A stretch of 64,000 nt of DNA from Sinobacterium norvegicum (GTDB lineage Bacteria > Pseudomonadota > Gammaproteobacteria > Pseudomonadales > Sinobacteriaceae): contig NZ_CAKLPX010000001.1 of assembly GCF_923077115.1 (NCBI RefSeq), positions 1,893,565 to 1,957,564 of the forward strand, in the 5' to 3' direction. The position numbers were made by a program, and so were the translations under genes. How positions within the stretch are numbered: position 1 is the first letter of the stretch; each line of letters opens with the position of its first letter. This document shows positions 18,530 to 27,275 of the stretch, one piece after another. The notes beneath the pieces are model-generated. The model worked only from the letters and a program-made list of their open reading frames with translations, was not told the origin of the DNA and made no database searches.

Positions 18530-18543
18530 GGAAAATGTTATCA
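18530..18543. promoter_or_regulatory. Second, imperfect operator copy
   Basis: GGAAAATGTTATCA matches the perfect palindrome at 11 of 14 positions, including the whole GTTATCA half. The centres are 34 bp apart, about three helical turns, so cooperative binding is plausible. Confidence 0.4.
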
Positions 18544-18788
18544 GCTAACACATAAAAAGGACAAGCTCTATTTACAACGACAAAATACCTAGTTACCAAG
18601 GGTTACACTTGGCATTTTGTAGGGGAATATACGCACAAAAGGGTGAGCGACTTTAATTAAATCGCCCAGCATAACTAAAGAAAATGACGACCATCATTGA
18701 AAACAATGCCCGAGATTGGCCTTGACAGCAAGAAGTGGCGGGCCAACCTGAACAGAAAGTCAGCTAAGATAATCGGAAATAGCCACAG

Positions 18789-19211
18789 CTAACGCTGTGA
18801 CTTTTGTGCCGCGATGCGACTGCGCTCAGCAGGGGTATACAACTCACGCAGCATGTAATCCTTGAACGACTGTTGATAAGGCTGCTTTGACAACGCAACC
18901 TCCATACACTTCAGCCATGCATCCCGCGCAGCCTCGTCGATATCAAGGTGGGCGTGCGCCCGGGGGATGGCAATACTGCCATATGTCTCACGGTACAACT
19001 TGGGGCCGCCCAACCAACCTGACAAAAACCGCGCCAGCTTATCGGTCGATTCAGCAAGATCACTGCTGTGCATGGCGCGGATTTTCCGCGCCTCTGGCAG
19101 CACGTCCATGGCGCAATAGAAAGCTGCGGCCAGCTTCTGCAGCCCTTCAAATCCTCCGGCAGCCTGGTAGGAGGTATCCCCATTGCCGTAAGCCAAGTTC
19201 ATCTCGCTCAT
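18789..19211 (-). CDS. Group 2 truncated haemoglobin
   Basis: A 140-residue haem protein of the trHb2 (YjbI-like) class. Recognisable blocks are GGFEGLQKLAAAFYCAMD, KLARFLSGWLGGPKLYRETYG and PRAHAHLDIDEAARDAWLKCM. The proximal histidine is expected in HAHLDI, and the tryptophan of DAWLKCM matches the group 2 G8 tryptophan. Likely roles are binding or detoxification of O2, NO or peroxide. It starts 10 nt after the tolB stop codon, so it is almost certainly at the end of the tol transcript, where pal would normally sit. Confidence 0.85.
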   Translation of the reverse strand: MSEMNLAYGNGDTSYQAAGGFEGLQKLAAAFYCAMDVLPEARKIRAMHSSDLAESTDKLARFLSGWLGGPKLYRETYGSIAIPRAHAHLDIDEAARDAWLKCMEVALSKQPYQQSFKDYMLRELYTPAERSRIAAQKSQR

Positions 19212-19221
19212 AACAGACCTC

Positions 19222-20517
19222 TTAATCTAAAAACGGAGACCATGAGGGCTCTCGTACATCACCCTCTTTCGATGGCAGGTTGAAGCGAGTATTTCCGTCG
19301 ATGGACACCGCCGACAAAATACTACGACCATTTACCTTGGTGGCATAAAGCATCATTGAACCGTTGGGGGCAACTGTCGGCGACTCATCTAAAGCGTTAT
19401 CGCTTAGCGTTCTAATCGTGCCTCGCTGCAAGTTTTGCAAGGCAATGTGAAAGTCCCCACCACGTTCGGGGCGATGCACCATGACAATGCCGCTGCCGTC
19501 CAACAACACCCTAGCTCGTGCGTTATAAGCACCCTCAAAGGTCAGTCGCTCCTGCCAGTTATCATCAAGGTTGATCTGATAGATCTGTGGGCTGCCGCCC
19601 TTATCCGAGGTAAACAGTATTCCCTTGCCATCATTGGTCCAGTTTGGCTCAGTCTCAATGGCATAGTGCTTGGTCACTCGAGTTAAACGCTTACTGTCGA
19701 GCTCCATAATATAGATATCGGGGCTGCCACCCTTCGATAAAACCATGGCTAAACGCTTGCCGTCTGGGGAGTAGGCTGGCGCGCTATTCAACCCCTTAAA
19801 ATTGGTTAAGCGCTCACGCTTACCACTGCTAAGCTCATGCCTATAAATAGCTGGTCGAGAGGTTTCGAACGAGACATAGGCAATTTCCTTGCCGTTGGGC
19901 GCCCAGGTTGGCGACAATATTGGCTCGCGGGAGTTCAGCACGGTGGTCTCACGCTGGCCGTCTGCATCAGCCATCATCAAACCATACTGATATTGCCCTG
20001 CGCTGGTCGCATTACGGCGTACGTAGAGTATCTTGGTTGAGAAGGCGCCACGCATACCCGTCAACGCTTCGAAAATTTGATCGCTGGCGGTGTGTGCCAT
20101 ATCGCGCAACTGGGCACTGTTGCCAATGACTTCTTTGGCCAACATCTGCTTCTGCGCAGTCACATCGTAAAGTTCATAGTTGAGCTTATAGCTGCCTGCG
20201 GTATTTGTCATACGGCCGATGACCACATACTCGGAGCCCACCGCCCGCCAATCACGATAGTAAATATCGCTCTGCTTGGTCGGGTTGCCCAGCATATCAC
20301 CCCGGTCCAGTGGTGCGAATTGACCGCTGCGTAAGAGGTTGTCGGCGATGACCTGCGAGACATCCTCACTCAAGCCATTGCCGCCAGCAAAGGGAACAAC
20401 CGCTATCGGCGTTGGATTGTCTTGCCCCTGGGTGATCTCAATGGTTAGTTGCGCATTAGCCGTGGCGGCTAAAAACAAAACAAACGTTAGGGTAATGTAC
20501 TGACTCAACCATCTCAC
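19222..20517 (-). CDS. tolB: Tol-Pal translocation protein TolB
   Basis: A 431-residue periplasmic beta-propeller protein of the Tol-Pal envelope-constriction system. The signal peptide (to TANA) is followed by an N-terminal domain (IAVVPFAGG) and a six-bladed propeller with repeated motifs ([71 protein letters not shown]). It starts at a GTG whose bases overlap the tolA stop (GTGA), so translation is coupled. Pal, its outer-membrane partner, is encoded about 26 kb away. Confidence 0.95.
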   Translation of the reverse strand: MRWLSQYITLTFVLFLAATANAQLTIEITQGQDNPTPIAVVPFAGGNGLSEDVSQVIADNLLRSGQFAPLDRGDMLGNPTKQSDIYYRDWRAVGSEYVVIGRMTNTAGSYKLNYELYDVTAQKQMLAKEVIGNSAQLRDMAHTASDQIFEALTGMRGAFSTKILYVRRNATSAGQYQYGLMMADADGQRETTVLNSREPILSPTWAPNGKEIAYVSFETSRPAIYRHELSSGKRERLTNFKGLNSAPAYSPDGKRLAMVLSKGGSPDIYIMELDSKRLTRVTKHYAIETEPNWTNDGKGILFTSDKGGSPQIYQINLDDNWQERLTFEGAYNARARVLLDGSGIVMVHRPERGGDFHIALQNLQRGTIRTLSDNALDESPTVAPNGSMMLYATKVNGRSILSAVSIDGNTRFNLPSKEGDVREPSWSPFLD

Positions 20518-21263
20518 AGTCGTAAATCCTCAGGTCTAAATAATAAATTAAATCGTCGAAAATATTGTTCAAAAACTGCCGGGGGCAAATCCTGTAATTC
20601 AACAAACCGCTCTGCCTTGTTGACCGCACGCACAGCAGACTGATCAAACACCGCACTGCCGCTGCCCTTCAAAATCTCGACACTGGAAACTTCACCGGTT
20701 GGCACCAAGTGTATCTGCAACAACACTTCCATATCATTACGGGCGCTGGGTGGTCGACTCCAACTCTGCCCAACTTGCTCACGGATCAAGGCACTATAGC
20801 TGGTCGCCAGCTGAGCATTAGAGGAGGCCTGTTGATAGTCGTCTTCATCCTCCAGCGCCGATAACAACTGCTGTTCGCGCTCTTTTTGCAACTGTTTCAG
20901 TCGTTGTTGCTCTGCCTCTTGCTGCTTTTTCACCTTCAGTGCCTCGGCTTTTTTGTCGAGCGCCTTTTGATCAATTTTTGGCCTGGGTTTAACCGCAGGT
21001 TTTGATTTGGGTTTGGGTTTAACCACCGGTTTTGGCTTGGGCTTATTCTTGGGTTTGGCCGCCGGCTTCGGTTTTGGCTTAACCACCGGTTGAGCCTTGA
21101 TCTTTACCAACTTGGCGTCAATAAATTGCGGCGCCTTGGCCTTGAACGGTTTATGCTCAGGTTCAATACCTGTCAACATAAACCAAATCAAACCAGCATG
21201 AAGTAACACCGCAACCGTCAGCGGAATACCATACTCAGAGAGGCGAGATGTTCGGTAAGCCAT
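20514..21263 (-). CDS. tolA: Tol-Pal inner-membrane linker TolA
   Basis: A 249-residue protein that spans the periplasm and couples TolQR to TolB/Pal. It has one N-terminal membrane segment ([20 protein letters not shown]). A Lys-Pro-rich stretch (about residues 55-100, many KPKPKP and AAKPK units) leads into a charged coiled-coil ([20 protein letters not shown]) and a C-terminal TonB/TolA fold ([59 protein letters not shown]). It is shorter than E. coli TolA (421 aa). The KP repeat resembles TonB, but position between tolR and tolB settles the identity. Confidence 0.92.
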   Translation of the reverse strand: MAYRTSRLSEYGIPLTVAVLLHAGLIWFMLTGIEPEHKPFKAKAPQFIDAKLVKIKAQPVVKPKPKPAAKPKNKPKPKPVVKPKPKSKPAVKPRPKIDQKALDKKAEALKVKKQQEAEQQRLKQLQKEREQQLLSALEDEDDYQQASSNAQLATSYSALIREQVGQSWSRPPSARNDMEVLLQIHLVPTGEVSSVEILKGSGSAVFDQSAVRAVNKAERFVELQDLPPAVFEQYFRRFNLLFRPEDLRL

Positions 21264-21268
21264 CCGGA

Positions 21269-21682
21269 CTATTTCTCTTCAGTCACAAGACCGACGCTGG
21301 GTGCTCCAGCACCCTGCAGTACCGTCATCAGCTCAACAACCTGGCCATAGGGTACCTGGGCATCACCCCAAACCAAAATTGGCGTCGCCGGCTTGGCGCG
21401 CAATATCTTACTGACACGATCGGTTAATTCATCAACGCTGATTGCATCTTTCGCGTTTTTACTGATATTTAAATAATAACTGCCATCAGCTTTAATTGAT
21501 ACGATCAGCGGTTCATCATCGACCTTGCCAATGGGTTCTGCTGGGGCATCAGGAAGATTCACCTTCACTCCCTGAGTCAACATTGGTGCCGTCACCATGA
21601 ATATAATTAACAAGACCAACATCACATCGATGTAGGGTACGACGTTAATCTCGGCCATTGATTTGCGTTTCTTTCTCGCCAT
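21269..21682 (-). CDS. tolR: Tol-Pal proton-channel subunit TolR
   Basis: A 137-residue ExbD/TolR-family protein. One membrane helix (VVPYIDVMLVLLIIFMVTAPML) carries the essential proton-path aspartate in YIDVMLVLL. The periplasmic domain follows (VKVNLPDAPAEPI; PILVWGDAQVPYGQVVELM). It lies 31 nt after tolQ and 5 nt before tolA. Confidence 0.95.
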   Translation of the reverse strand: MARKKRKSMAEINVVPYIDVMLVLLIIFMVTAPMLTQGVKVNLPDAPAEPIGKVDDEPLIVSIKADGSYYLNISKNAKDAISVDELTDRVSKILRAKPATPILVWGDAQVPYGQVVELMTVLQGAGAPSVGLVTEEK

Positions 21683-21713
21683 CAGCTTTATACCTATCGA
21701 TTACAACGCATGA

Positions 21714-22424
21714 CTATTTAGCCTGTGGCTCTCGACGCGCTGGGCGAGCATGAGCTTGACGGTGCAGAATTGAAGAGAATTCGTCGGCAAAGGTTTCATA
21801 CTGACCGTATAGATTATCCGATCGAGCTGAGAAGCGGTTGTAAGCTAACACCGCAGGTATGGCGGCAAACAGTCCCATAGCGGTCGCAACCAGCGCCTCC
21901 GATATACCGGGAGCCACGGTTGCCAGAGTCGCCTGGTGTGCATTTGCCAGTCCGCGAAAAGAACTCATAATACCCCAGACAGTGCCAAACAAACCAACAT
22001 AGGGGCTGGTCGATCCCACTGAAGCCAAGAACGGTAGATGTTTTTCGATGCGCTCTTCCTCCTTGTTCAACGCCACCCGCATAGCACGTTGCGTACCTTC
22101 CATCACAGCGTCGGCGTCCATTTTTTGCTGGCGCAACTTGCTAAACTCCCTGAAGCCGGCACGAAAGATCGCCTCACAGCCGCCAAAGCTCTTACCACTC
22201 TGCGCTGCCTCATTACCGCTGCGAAACAACTGAGCCAAATCGACCCCCGACCAGAACTCACCTTCAAACTTAACCTGCTCTTTTTTCGCCTGAGAAAAAA
22301 ACAGGGAGCGCTGCACAATCATCATCCAAGAAACCACTGAGGCCACTAACAGCGACAGCATGACTAATTGCACCAAAAGGCTGGCGCTGGAGACCAAGCT
22401 CCAGATCGACATCTGTTCGTTCAC
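21714..22424 (-). CDS. tolQ: Tol-Pal proton-channel subunit TolQ
   Basis: A 236-residue MotA/TolQ/ExbB-family protein with three membrane segments. The diagnostic loop is LPFLASVGSTSPYVGLFGTVWGIMSSF, followed by the third helix TVAPGISEALVATAMGLFAAIPAVLAYN. With TolR it uses proton-motive force to energise TolA. The start lies 94 nt downstream of ybgC, in the conserved ybgC-tolQRAB order. Confidence 0.95.
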   Translation of the reverse strand: MNEQMSIWSLVSSASLLVQLVMLSLLVASVVSWMMIVQRSLFFSQAKKEQVKFEGEFWSGVDLAQLFRSGNEAAQSGKSFGGCEAIFRAGFREFSKLRQQKMDADAVMEGTQRAMRVALNKEEERIEKHLPFLASVGSTSPYVGLFGTVWGIMSSFRGLANAHQATLATVAPGISEALVATAMGLFAAIPAVLAYNRFSARSDNLYGQYETFADEFSSILHRQAHARPARREPQAK

Positions 22425-22518
22425 GTTTAATCTGCTCCAAATTTCTAACGTTGAGTTGACGGTGCGCTAGTATGCCCCGACACCAATACTTAATTCGTTG
22501 ACCCATCCAGCAATTTTG

Positions 22519-22914
22519 CTAGACGAATACTCTGTCTTTAATCTGCTTGGGAATAGCCCTCGGCGTCATTGTCTCTCTATCGACACAGACAATCTTGGCC
22601 TCACCGCTGCACAATAGCTTACCATCACACAGTATCTGCTGCTCTACCGTAAAATAGGCGGCACCTGATTTAATCACCCTGCTGGTGGCAATCAATTGAT
22701 CATCCAAGCGTGCCGGGCTCTTATAGTCAGCGCTGACCGAATGAACGACAAACATCATGTCCTCTGCGAAAATACTGGTTTTACCAAAACCAAAAGAGCG
22801 CATCCACTCAGTGCGGGCACGCTCCATAAATTTGAAATAATTTACATAGTAAACAATTCCACCGGCATCCGTATCCTCAATATATACACGGATAGGGAAT
22901 TCAAATGTCGACAT
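22519..22914 (-). CDS. ybgC: Acyl-CoA thioesterase YbgC
   Basis: A 131-residue hot-dog-fold thioesterase of the Tol-Pal cluster. The active-site region is YIEDTDAGGIVYYVNYFKFMERARTEWMRSFGF, with the catalytic aspartate in DTDAGG. It probably hydrolyses acyl-CoA or acyl-ACP linked to phospholipid metabolism. It sits between ruvB (45 nt) and tolQ (94 nt). Confidence 0.92.
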   Translation of the reverse strand: MSTFEFPIRVYIEDTDAGGIVYYVNYFKFMERARTEWMRSFGFGKTSIFAEDMMFVVHSVSADYKSPARLDDQLIATSRVIKSGAAYFTVEQQILCDGKLLCSGEAKIVCVDRETMTPRAIPKQIKDRVFV

Positions 22915-22959
22915 CTAACTCTCGCCCCACTCTACTGCTTAATACAATAACGACTCAGC

Positions 22960-23979
22960 TTAGCGCTCTTTAAACTCGGCAGCACGATCAAAATGATCAT
23001 AACCGCTACGAGTCACCACTCTACCGCGAGGCGTGCGCATTAAAAAGCCCTGCTGAATTAAATAAGGCTCAAGCACATCCTCGATGGTGTCGCGCTCCTC
23101 GCCTATGGCGGCTGCCAAGTTGTCGACACCGACAGGGCCGCCACTAAACTTATCGATCATGGTTAGCAACAAACGACGATCAAGATGATCGAAACCCGAC
23201 TTATCCACATTGAGCATGTTCAGTGCCGCATTGGCCACCGCTCTGTGTGCTCGCCCCTCAGCCTTGACCTCGGCATAATCTCGCACCCGACGCAGCAACC
23301 TATTGGCAATCCGCGGTGTACCCCGGGATCGCTTAGCCACCTCCTCCGAGCCCTCGTGATCAATATTCATCTCGAGAATGGCGCCGGAACGGGTGACAAT
23401 CTTGGTGAGATCTGCGGTATTGTAAAACTCGAGACGCTGAACAATGCCAAAGCGATCACGTAATGGTGAGGTTAGCAAGCCGGCGCGGGTGGTGGCACCG
23501 ACGAGAGTAAAAGGCGGTAAATCCAGCTTGATCGAACGTGCTGCTGGCCCTTCTCCGATCATAATATCGAGTTGATAGTCCTCCATCGCAGGATAGAGAA
23601 TCTCTTCAATATTGGGACTCAGGCGATGTATCTCATCGATAAACAAGACATCCCCCGGCTCAAGGTTGGTCATGATCGCAGCCAAGTCACCGGCTTTCTC
23701 TAACACCGGGCCCGAGGTGGTTTTCAGTGCCACCCCCATTTCACTGGCAATAATATTGGCCAACGTGGTCTTGCCCAATCCTGGGGGGCCAAAGATCAAG
23801 GTGTGATCTAACGGTTCGTCACGACGGCGAGCAGCATCGATAAAGATTTCCATCTGCTCCTTAACCGCCGATTGGCCAACATACTCGGCCAACGTGTTAG
23901 GTCGAATAGCGCGATCAATCGATTCACGCTCTTCCACTGGCGCCCGCTCGGCGCTAATTAAACGATCAGTTTCTATCAT
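22960..23979 (-). CDS. ruvB: Holliday-junction DNA helicase RuvB
   Basis: A 339-residue AAA+ motor that drives branch migration with RuvA. Motifs are Walker [13 protein letters not shown], Walker [12 protein letters not shown], sensor 1 [10 protein letters not shown] and the arginine-finger region SPLRDRFGI, with a C-terminal winged helix ([13 protein letters not shown]). It lies 15 nt after ruvA. Confidence 0.98.
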   Translation of the reverse strand: MIETDRLISAERAPVEERESIDRAIRPNTLAEYVGQSAVKEQMEIFIDAARRRDEPLDHTLIFGPPGLGKTTLANIIASEMGVALKTTSGPVLEKAGDLAAIMTNLEPGDVLFIDEIHRLSPNIEEILYPAMEDYQLDIMIGEGPAARSIKLDLPPFTLVGATTRAGLLTSPLRDRFGIVQRLEFYNTADLTKIVTRSGAILEMNIDHEGSEEVAKRSRGTPRIANRLLRRVRDYAEVKAEGRAHRAVANAALNMLNVDKSGFDHLDRRLLLTMIDKFSGGPVGVDNLAAAIGEERDTIEDVLEPYLIQQGFLMRTPRGRVVTRSGYDHFDRAAEFKER

Positions 23980-23994
23980 AAGGGTTGCCCGGCG

Positions 23995-24615
23995 TTATTT
24001 CGCCATTCCTTTCAGCGCCATTCTTATCAGTTCTTCCGATGAGGATACACCGTCATCGACGACACTGTTAATCGCCTTGGCCGCATCGGTCGGTTTATAA
24101 CCCAGCGCCACCAGGGCGCTCTCGGCATCGGCTATTAACTGATTGATGTTCGCCGTGGCATCTTCGGTTTGCACCATCTTGCCATCAAATAATGGCGCCG
24201 GGGCCGCCTGCCAAGTCTTTAGGCGGTCTCGCATTTCAATCACCAGCCTCTCGGCGGTTTTTTTGCCGACGCCCGGTAGTTTCACCAGGGCAGAGGCATC
24301 ACCGGCGTGAATAATCGAGACAAATTCTTCGGCCCCCATGCCAGAGAGAATGGCCAAGCCGAGCTTGGGTCCGACACCGCTGACCTTGATAATAACCCGA
24401 AAAAGCTCTCGCTCCTGTCGCTGACTAAAGGCATACAGGCTCTGGGCATTCTCGCTGACACTGAAGTGGGTATATAGCACCACCTCTTCACCGAGCAGCG
24501 GTAATTTAAAAAAGGTGTTCAGTGGCGCCTGCATCTCATAACCCACACCGGCAACATCGACCAACAAGTCTGGCGCCTGCTTCTCTACTAAAATACCGCG
24601 TATCCGACCGATCAT
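23995..24615 (-). CDS. ruvA: Holliday-junction binding protein RuvA
   Basis: A 206-residue tetrameric junction-binding protein. It has an N-terminal OB fold (MIGRIRGILVEKQAPDLLVDVAGVGYEM), tandem helix-hairpin-helix motifs (VSGVGPKLGLAILSG; LPGVGKKTAERLVIEMRDRL) and a C-terminal RuvB-contact domain (ESALVALGYKPTDAAKAI). It lies 57 nt after ruvC and 15 nt before ruvB. Confidence 0.97.
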   Translation of the reverse strand: MIGRIRGILVEKQAPDLLVDVAGVGYEMQAPLNTFFKLPLLGEEVVLYTHFSVSENAQSLYAFSQRQERELFRVIIKVSGVGPKLGLAILSGMGAEEFVSIIHAGDASALVKLPGVGKKTAERLVIEMRDRLKTWQAAPAPLFDGKMVQTEDATANINQLIADAESALVALGYKPTDAAKAINSVVDDGVSSSEELIRMALKGMAK

Positions 24616-24672
24616 GTTTGCTTTTATCCTGTTGTGTCCAAGGGGCGCTGGCGCTGATTTATGATGTGTTAG

Positions 24673-25194
24673 TTATCGTAACCGACCGTTGCGGTACTTG
24701 CGTGCGGCACCGGCCATGGCAATCATACTGGCTTGAGAATGGGCGTGGCACATGGCTGCCGCCAACGCATCCGCGGCATCTTCCGACGGGGCCGCTGGCA
24801 GCTTGAGCAGCGTTTTCACCATCTGCTGAACCTGCGCCTTATCGGCACCGCCACTGCCCACCACTGATTGTTTGATCTGCCGGGCCGAATACTCTGCCAC
24901 TGGTAAGTCCTGGGTCACCGCCGCTACAATGGCTGCGCCGCGTGCCTGGCCTAGTTTCAGCGCCGAGCTGGCATTATTGCCCATAAAGACTTGTTCAATA
25001 GACACCTGCTGCGGGCAATATTGTTCGATCAACTCAGTCACACTTTCGAATATAATTTTAAGGCGCTCGGGGAGCTCGGCTTCAGGCAGGCGTATTATGC
25101 CGCTGGTAATATATTCATGACGACCGGAGACACTGTTGATAATGCCGAAGCCGGTTTTCCGTGAACCTGGATCTATGCCAAGAATAAGCGCCAT
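24673..25194 (-). CDS. ruvC: Holliday-junction resolvase RuvC
   Basis: A 173-residue RNase H-fold endonuclease that cuts Holliday junctions. Catalytic acidic residues sit in [14 protein letters not shown] (Asp7), [23 protein letters not shown] (Glu) and the C-terminal [14 protein letters not shown] (two Asp). It is the first gene of ruvCAB and is preceded by a promoter overlapped by a LexA box. Confidence 0.97.
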   Translation of the reverse strand: MALILGIDPGSRKTGFGIINSVSGRHEYITSGIIRLPEAELPERLKIIFESVTELIEQYCPQQVSIEQVFMGNNASSALKLGQARGAAIVAAVTQDLPVAEYSARQIKQSVVGSGGADKAQVQQMVKTLLKLPAAPSEDAADALAAAMCHAHSQASMIAMAGAARKYRNGRLR

Positions 25195-25215
25195 ATGCTT
25201 CTCAATATTAAAAAC

Positions 25216-25235
25216 TACTGGTTATTATGCCAGTA
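25216..25235. promoter_or_regulatory. LexA (SOS) box upstream of ruvC
   Basis: TACTG-N10-CAGTA, matching all ten outer bases of the gammaproteobacterial LexA consensus. It lies 22 bp before the ruvC start and overlaps the predicted -10 element. The surrounding 11-bp arms (25211-25240) make it a longer perfect inverted repeat. Confidence 0.8.
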
Positions 25236-25252
25236 GTTTTGGGAATTGCCAG
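25224..25252 (-). promoter_or_regulatory. Predicted ruvC promoter
   Basis: On the minus strand CTGGCA (-35) is separated by 17 bp from CATAAT (-10). The -10 lies within the LexA box, the usual geometry for SOS repression. Confidence 0.5.
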
Positions 25253-25285
25253 CCCTGTTATTCACCGCCTGTAGATCGCACAAGT

Positions 25286-25312
25286 AAAAACACCGCCGGC
25301 GGCGGTGTTTTT
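25286..25312 (-). terminator. Terminator of the DUF1820 gene
   Basis: CACCGCC-GGC-GGCGGTG stem flanked by A5 and T5, so it can work in both directions. It lies 21 nt after the DUF1820 stop codon and separates that gene from ruvC. Confidence 0.85.
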
Positions 25313-25328
25313 GTATACAACAACTGTA

Positions 25329-25676
25329 TTAATCTTCGCCGTCCTGCGGCTCTCGATTACGCACCGCCAAACGCTGCGGGAAAGGCGTTACCTTGGCCGA
25401 TTTACGTTCGGCATCTCGAACCTTTACCTCACCTTCTTTCTCGACTTCATCGATGCGCACGATGTTATGCATCGGGAGAAAACTGCGCTTAACTCCACTG
25501 AATTCTGCCTTAAGCTTTTCTTCTACGTCGGTTTTTTCGCCATTTATATTATCGAATACAAACTCTTCAACCTCAATAAAACCGGGCATATCACTTTCAA
25601 AAATAGCGCGCGCATAAAGCTCGATGAGTTGATCGTGGCTGAGGAAAACTATTTTATAAACGGACAACGAAGACAT
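25329..25676 (-). CDS. DUF1820-family protein
   Basis: A 115-residue protein with the family core VYKIVFLSHDQLIELYARAI...MPGFIEVEEFVF and LKAEFSGVKRSFLPMHNIVRIDEVEKEGEVKV. The frame is open up to an ATG at 25739, but MSSLSVYKIVF at 25676 gives the family N-terminus. The function is unknown; the family is common in Pseudomonas relatives. It is probably a cytoplasmic, single-gene transcript. Confidence 0.8.
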   Translation of the reverse strand: MSSLSVYKIVFLSHDQLIELYARAIFESDMPGFIEVEEFVFDNINGEKTDVEEKLKAEFSGVKRSFLPMHNIVRIDEVEKEGEVKVRDAERKSAKVTPFPQRLAVRNREPQDGED

Positions 25677-25779
25677 GTATACAACTCTGTGTTGGCGAGG
25701 TGGTTTGAAAATCCCTGAGGACAAAAGCGATACTATCACAGATGATATTCAAAATAGGCTGATTTAGCCGTGGAAGCAC

Positions 25780-25788
25780 TGGTATAAT
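25780..25788 (+). promoter_or_regulatory. Extended -10 promoter upstream of miaB
   Basis: TGGTATAAT is a perfect extended -10 (TGnTATAAT), 63 nt before the miaB ATG. The -35 region 17 bp upstream (TGATTT) is weak, as is common for extended -10 promoters. Confidence 0.65.
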
Positions 25789-25851
25789 GTCCGGCTCTAT
25801 TGAAAATTACTGCGGTCATTTTTGCCGCATATTTAGCTTTAAGGTATTACG

Positions 25852-27207
25852 ATGTCCGAGACGGTCAAAAAACTCTTTATCAAAACCCACGGCTGCCAGA
25901 TGAATGAGTATGATTCTGCCCGCATGAGTGACTTGCTGGGTGAGAGCCATAAACTGGTTGTCACCGATAACGAGGCCGAGGCCGACGTCTTATTGCTGAA
26001 CACCTGCTCTATACGGGAAAAGGCCCAGGAGAAAGTCTTCCATCAGCTCGGGCGCTGGCGTTCGCTGAAGGAAACCAACCCCGATTTAGTCATCGGTGTC
26101 GGTGGCTGTGTCGCCTCACAGGAGGGTGACGCCATCAGCAAACGCGCCCCGTTTGTCGATGTAATCTTTGGCCCGCAGACCTTACACCGCCTACCGGAAA
26201 TGATCGACGCATCAAAATCCAGCCTAAACAAGAAAGCCGTGGTCGATATCAGCTTCCCAGAGATCGAGAAGTTCGACCGCCTGCCTGAACCGAAGGTCGA
26301 CGGTCCATCAGCCTTTGTGTCAATTATGGAAGGCTGCTCAAAGTACTGTACCTTCTGCGTCGTGCCGTATACCCGCGGCGAAGAAGTCAGCCGCCCCTTC
26401 GACGATGTCATCGCAGAGATTGCCATTCTCGCCGGCAAGGGTGTCCGCGAGGTCAATCTATTGGGTCAAAACGTGAACGCCTATCGTGGTGATAACCACG
26501 AGGGCGAAATCATCGATTTCGCTGAGTTGATCACCTTTGTTGCCGCTATTCCCGGTATCGATCGCATTCGCTACACCACCTCACATCCGACAGAATTCAG
26601 TGACGCCCTAATTGACGTATACGCCACCGTGCCGGAATTGGTCAGCCACCTGCATCTGCCGGTACAGAGTGGATCCGACCGTATTTTAGCGTTGATGAAA
26701 CGCAACCATATGGCGATCGAGTACAAGTCTAAGATCCGCCGTCTGCGTAAAATCCGTCCTGACATATCGATGTCCTCAGACTTCATCATTGGCTTCCCCG
26801 GCGAATCTGAAAAAGACTTTCAAGACACCATGGATCTGATTGGCGATATCGGCTTCGACATGTCATTCAGCTTCATCTATAGCGCCCGTCCAGGCACCCC
26901 TGCCGCCGACTTGATCGACGACACTCCAATGGAGACCAAGAAAGAACGCCTGGCGATACTACAACAACGGATCAACCAAAAGGCGATGGAAATCAGCCGT
27001 CGCATGGTTGGCAGCGAACAGACCTTGCTGGTGACAGGGGTTTCAAGAAAAGACCCCGGCGAGCTCCAGGGCCGTACCGAAAACAACCGCGTGGTTAACT
27101 TCAAGGCCGACGATCACAGCATCATCGGTAAGTTCGTCGATGTCACCATCAATGACGCCTACGCCAACTCTCTTCGCGGCACGTTGCTAGACCGACCCGC
27201 CCGCTAA
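25852..27207 (+). CDS. miaB: tRNA-2-methylthio-N6-dimethylallyladenosine synthase
   Basis: A 451-residue radical-SAM methylthiotransferase that adds the 2-methylthio group to i6A37 of tRNA. The N-terminal MTTase domain carries its three cysteines in [22 protein letters not shown] and VGGCVASQ. The radical-SAM cluster is [15 protein letters not shown], and a C-terminal TRAM domain ends near [16 protein letters not shown]. It starts the conserved miaB-ybeZYX-lnt block. MiaA, which makes its substrate, is encoded at 55.5-56.6 kb. Confidence 0.98.
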   Translation: MSETVKKLFIKTHGCQMNEYDSARMSDLLGESHKLVVTDNEAEADVLLLNTCSIREKAQEKVFHQLGRWRSLKETNPDLVIGVGGCVASQEGDAISKRAPFVDVIFGPQTLHRLPEMIDASKSSLNKKAVVDISFPEIEKFDRLPEPKVDGPSAFVSIMEGCSKYCTFCVVPYTRGEEVSRPFDDVIAEIAILAGKGVREVNLLGQNVNAYRGDNHEGEIIDFAELITFVAAIPGIDRIRYTTSHPTEFSDALIDVYATVPELVSHLHLPVQSGSDRILALMKRNHMAIEYKSKIRRLRKIRPDISMSSDFIIGFPGESEKDFQDTMDLIGDIGFDMSFSFIYSARPGTPAADLIDDTPMETKKERLAILQQRINQKAMEISRRMVGSEQTLLVTGVSRKDPGELQGRTENNRVVNFKADDHSIIGKFVDVTINDAYANSLRGTLLDRPAR

Positions 27208-27224
27208 CGGAACCGACTCTTGCG

Positions 27225-27250
27225 GCGGCTGTCTAAATACTGACAGCCGC
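27225..27250 (+). repeat. Hairpin between miaB and phoH
   Basis: GCGGCTGTC-N8-GACAGCCGC, a perfect 9-bp stem. There is no U-tract, so it may be an mRNA processing or stabilising element rather than a terminator. Confidence 0.5.
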
Positions 27251-27275
27251 CCGTCCATTTGAGGTACAGCCCGCA

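Larger units (their letters stand above)
18430..18788. other. Regulatory region upstream of the receptor gene
   Basis: This 359-bp gap contains no gene. It holds a perfect palindrome (18496-18509), a related imperfect copy (18530-18543), and the untranslated region after the truncated-haemoglobin gene, in which I see no convincing terminator. Confidence 0.6.

Noticed and set aside
18650..18672. TTTAATTAAA palindrome with GCGA/TCGC flanks
   Set aside because: Short and A/T-rich, in the region after the haemoglobin gene, with no positional relation to a start; likely chance.
20900..21110. Lys-Pro repeat taken as a sign of a tonB gene
   Set aside because: The gene lies between tolR and tolB with coupled stops and starts, and the order QRAB is complete, so it is tolA.
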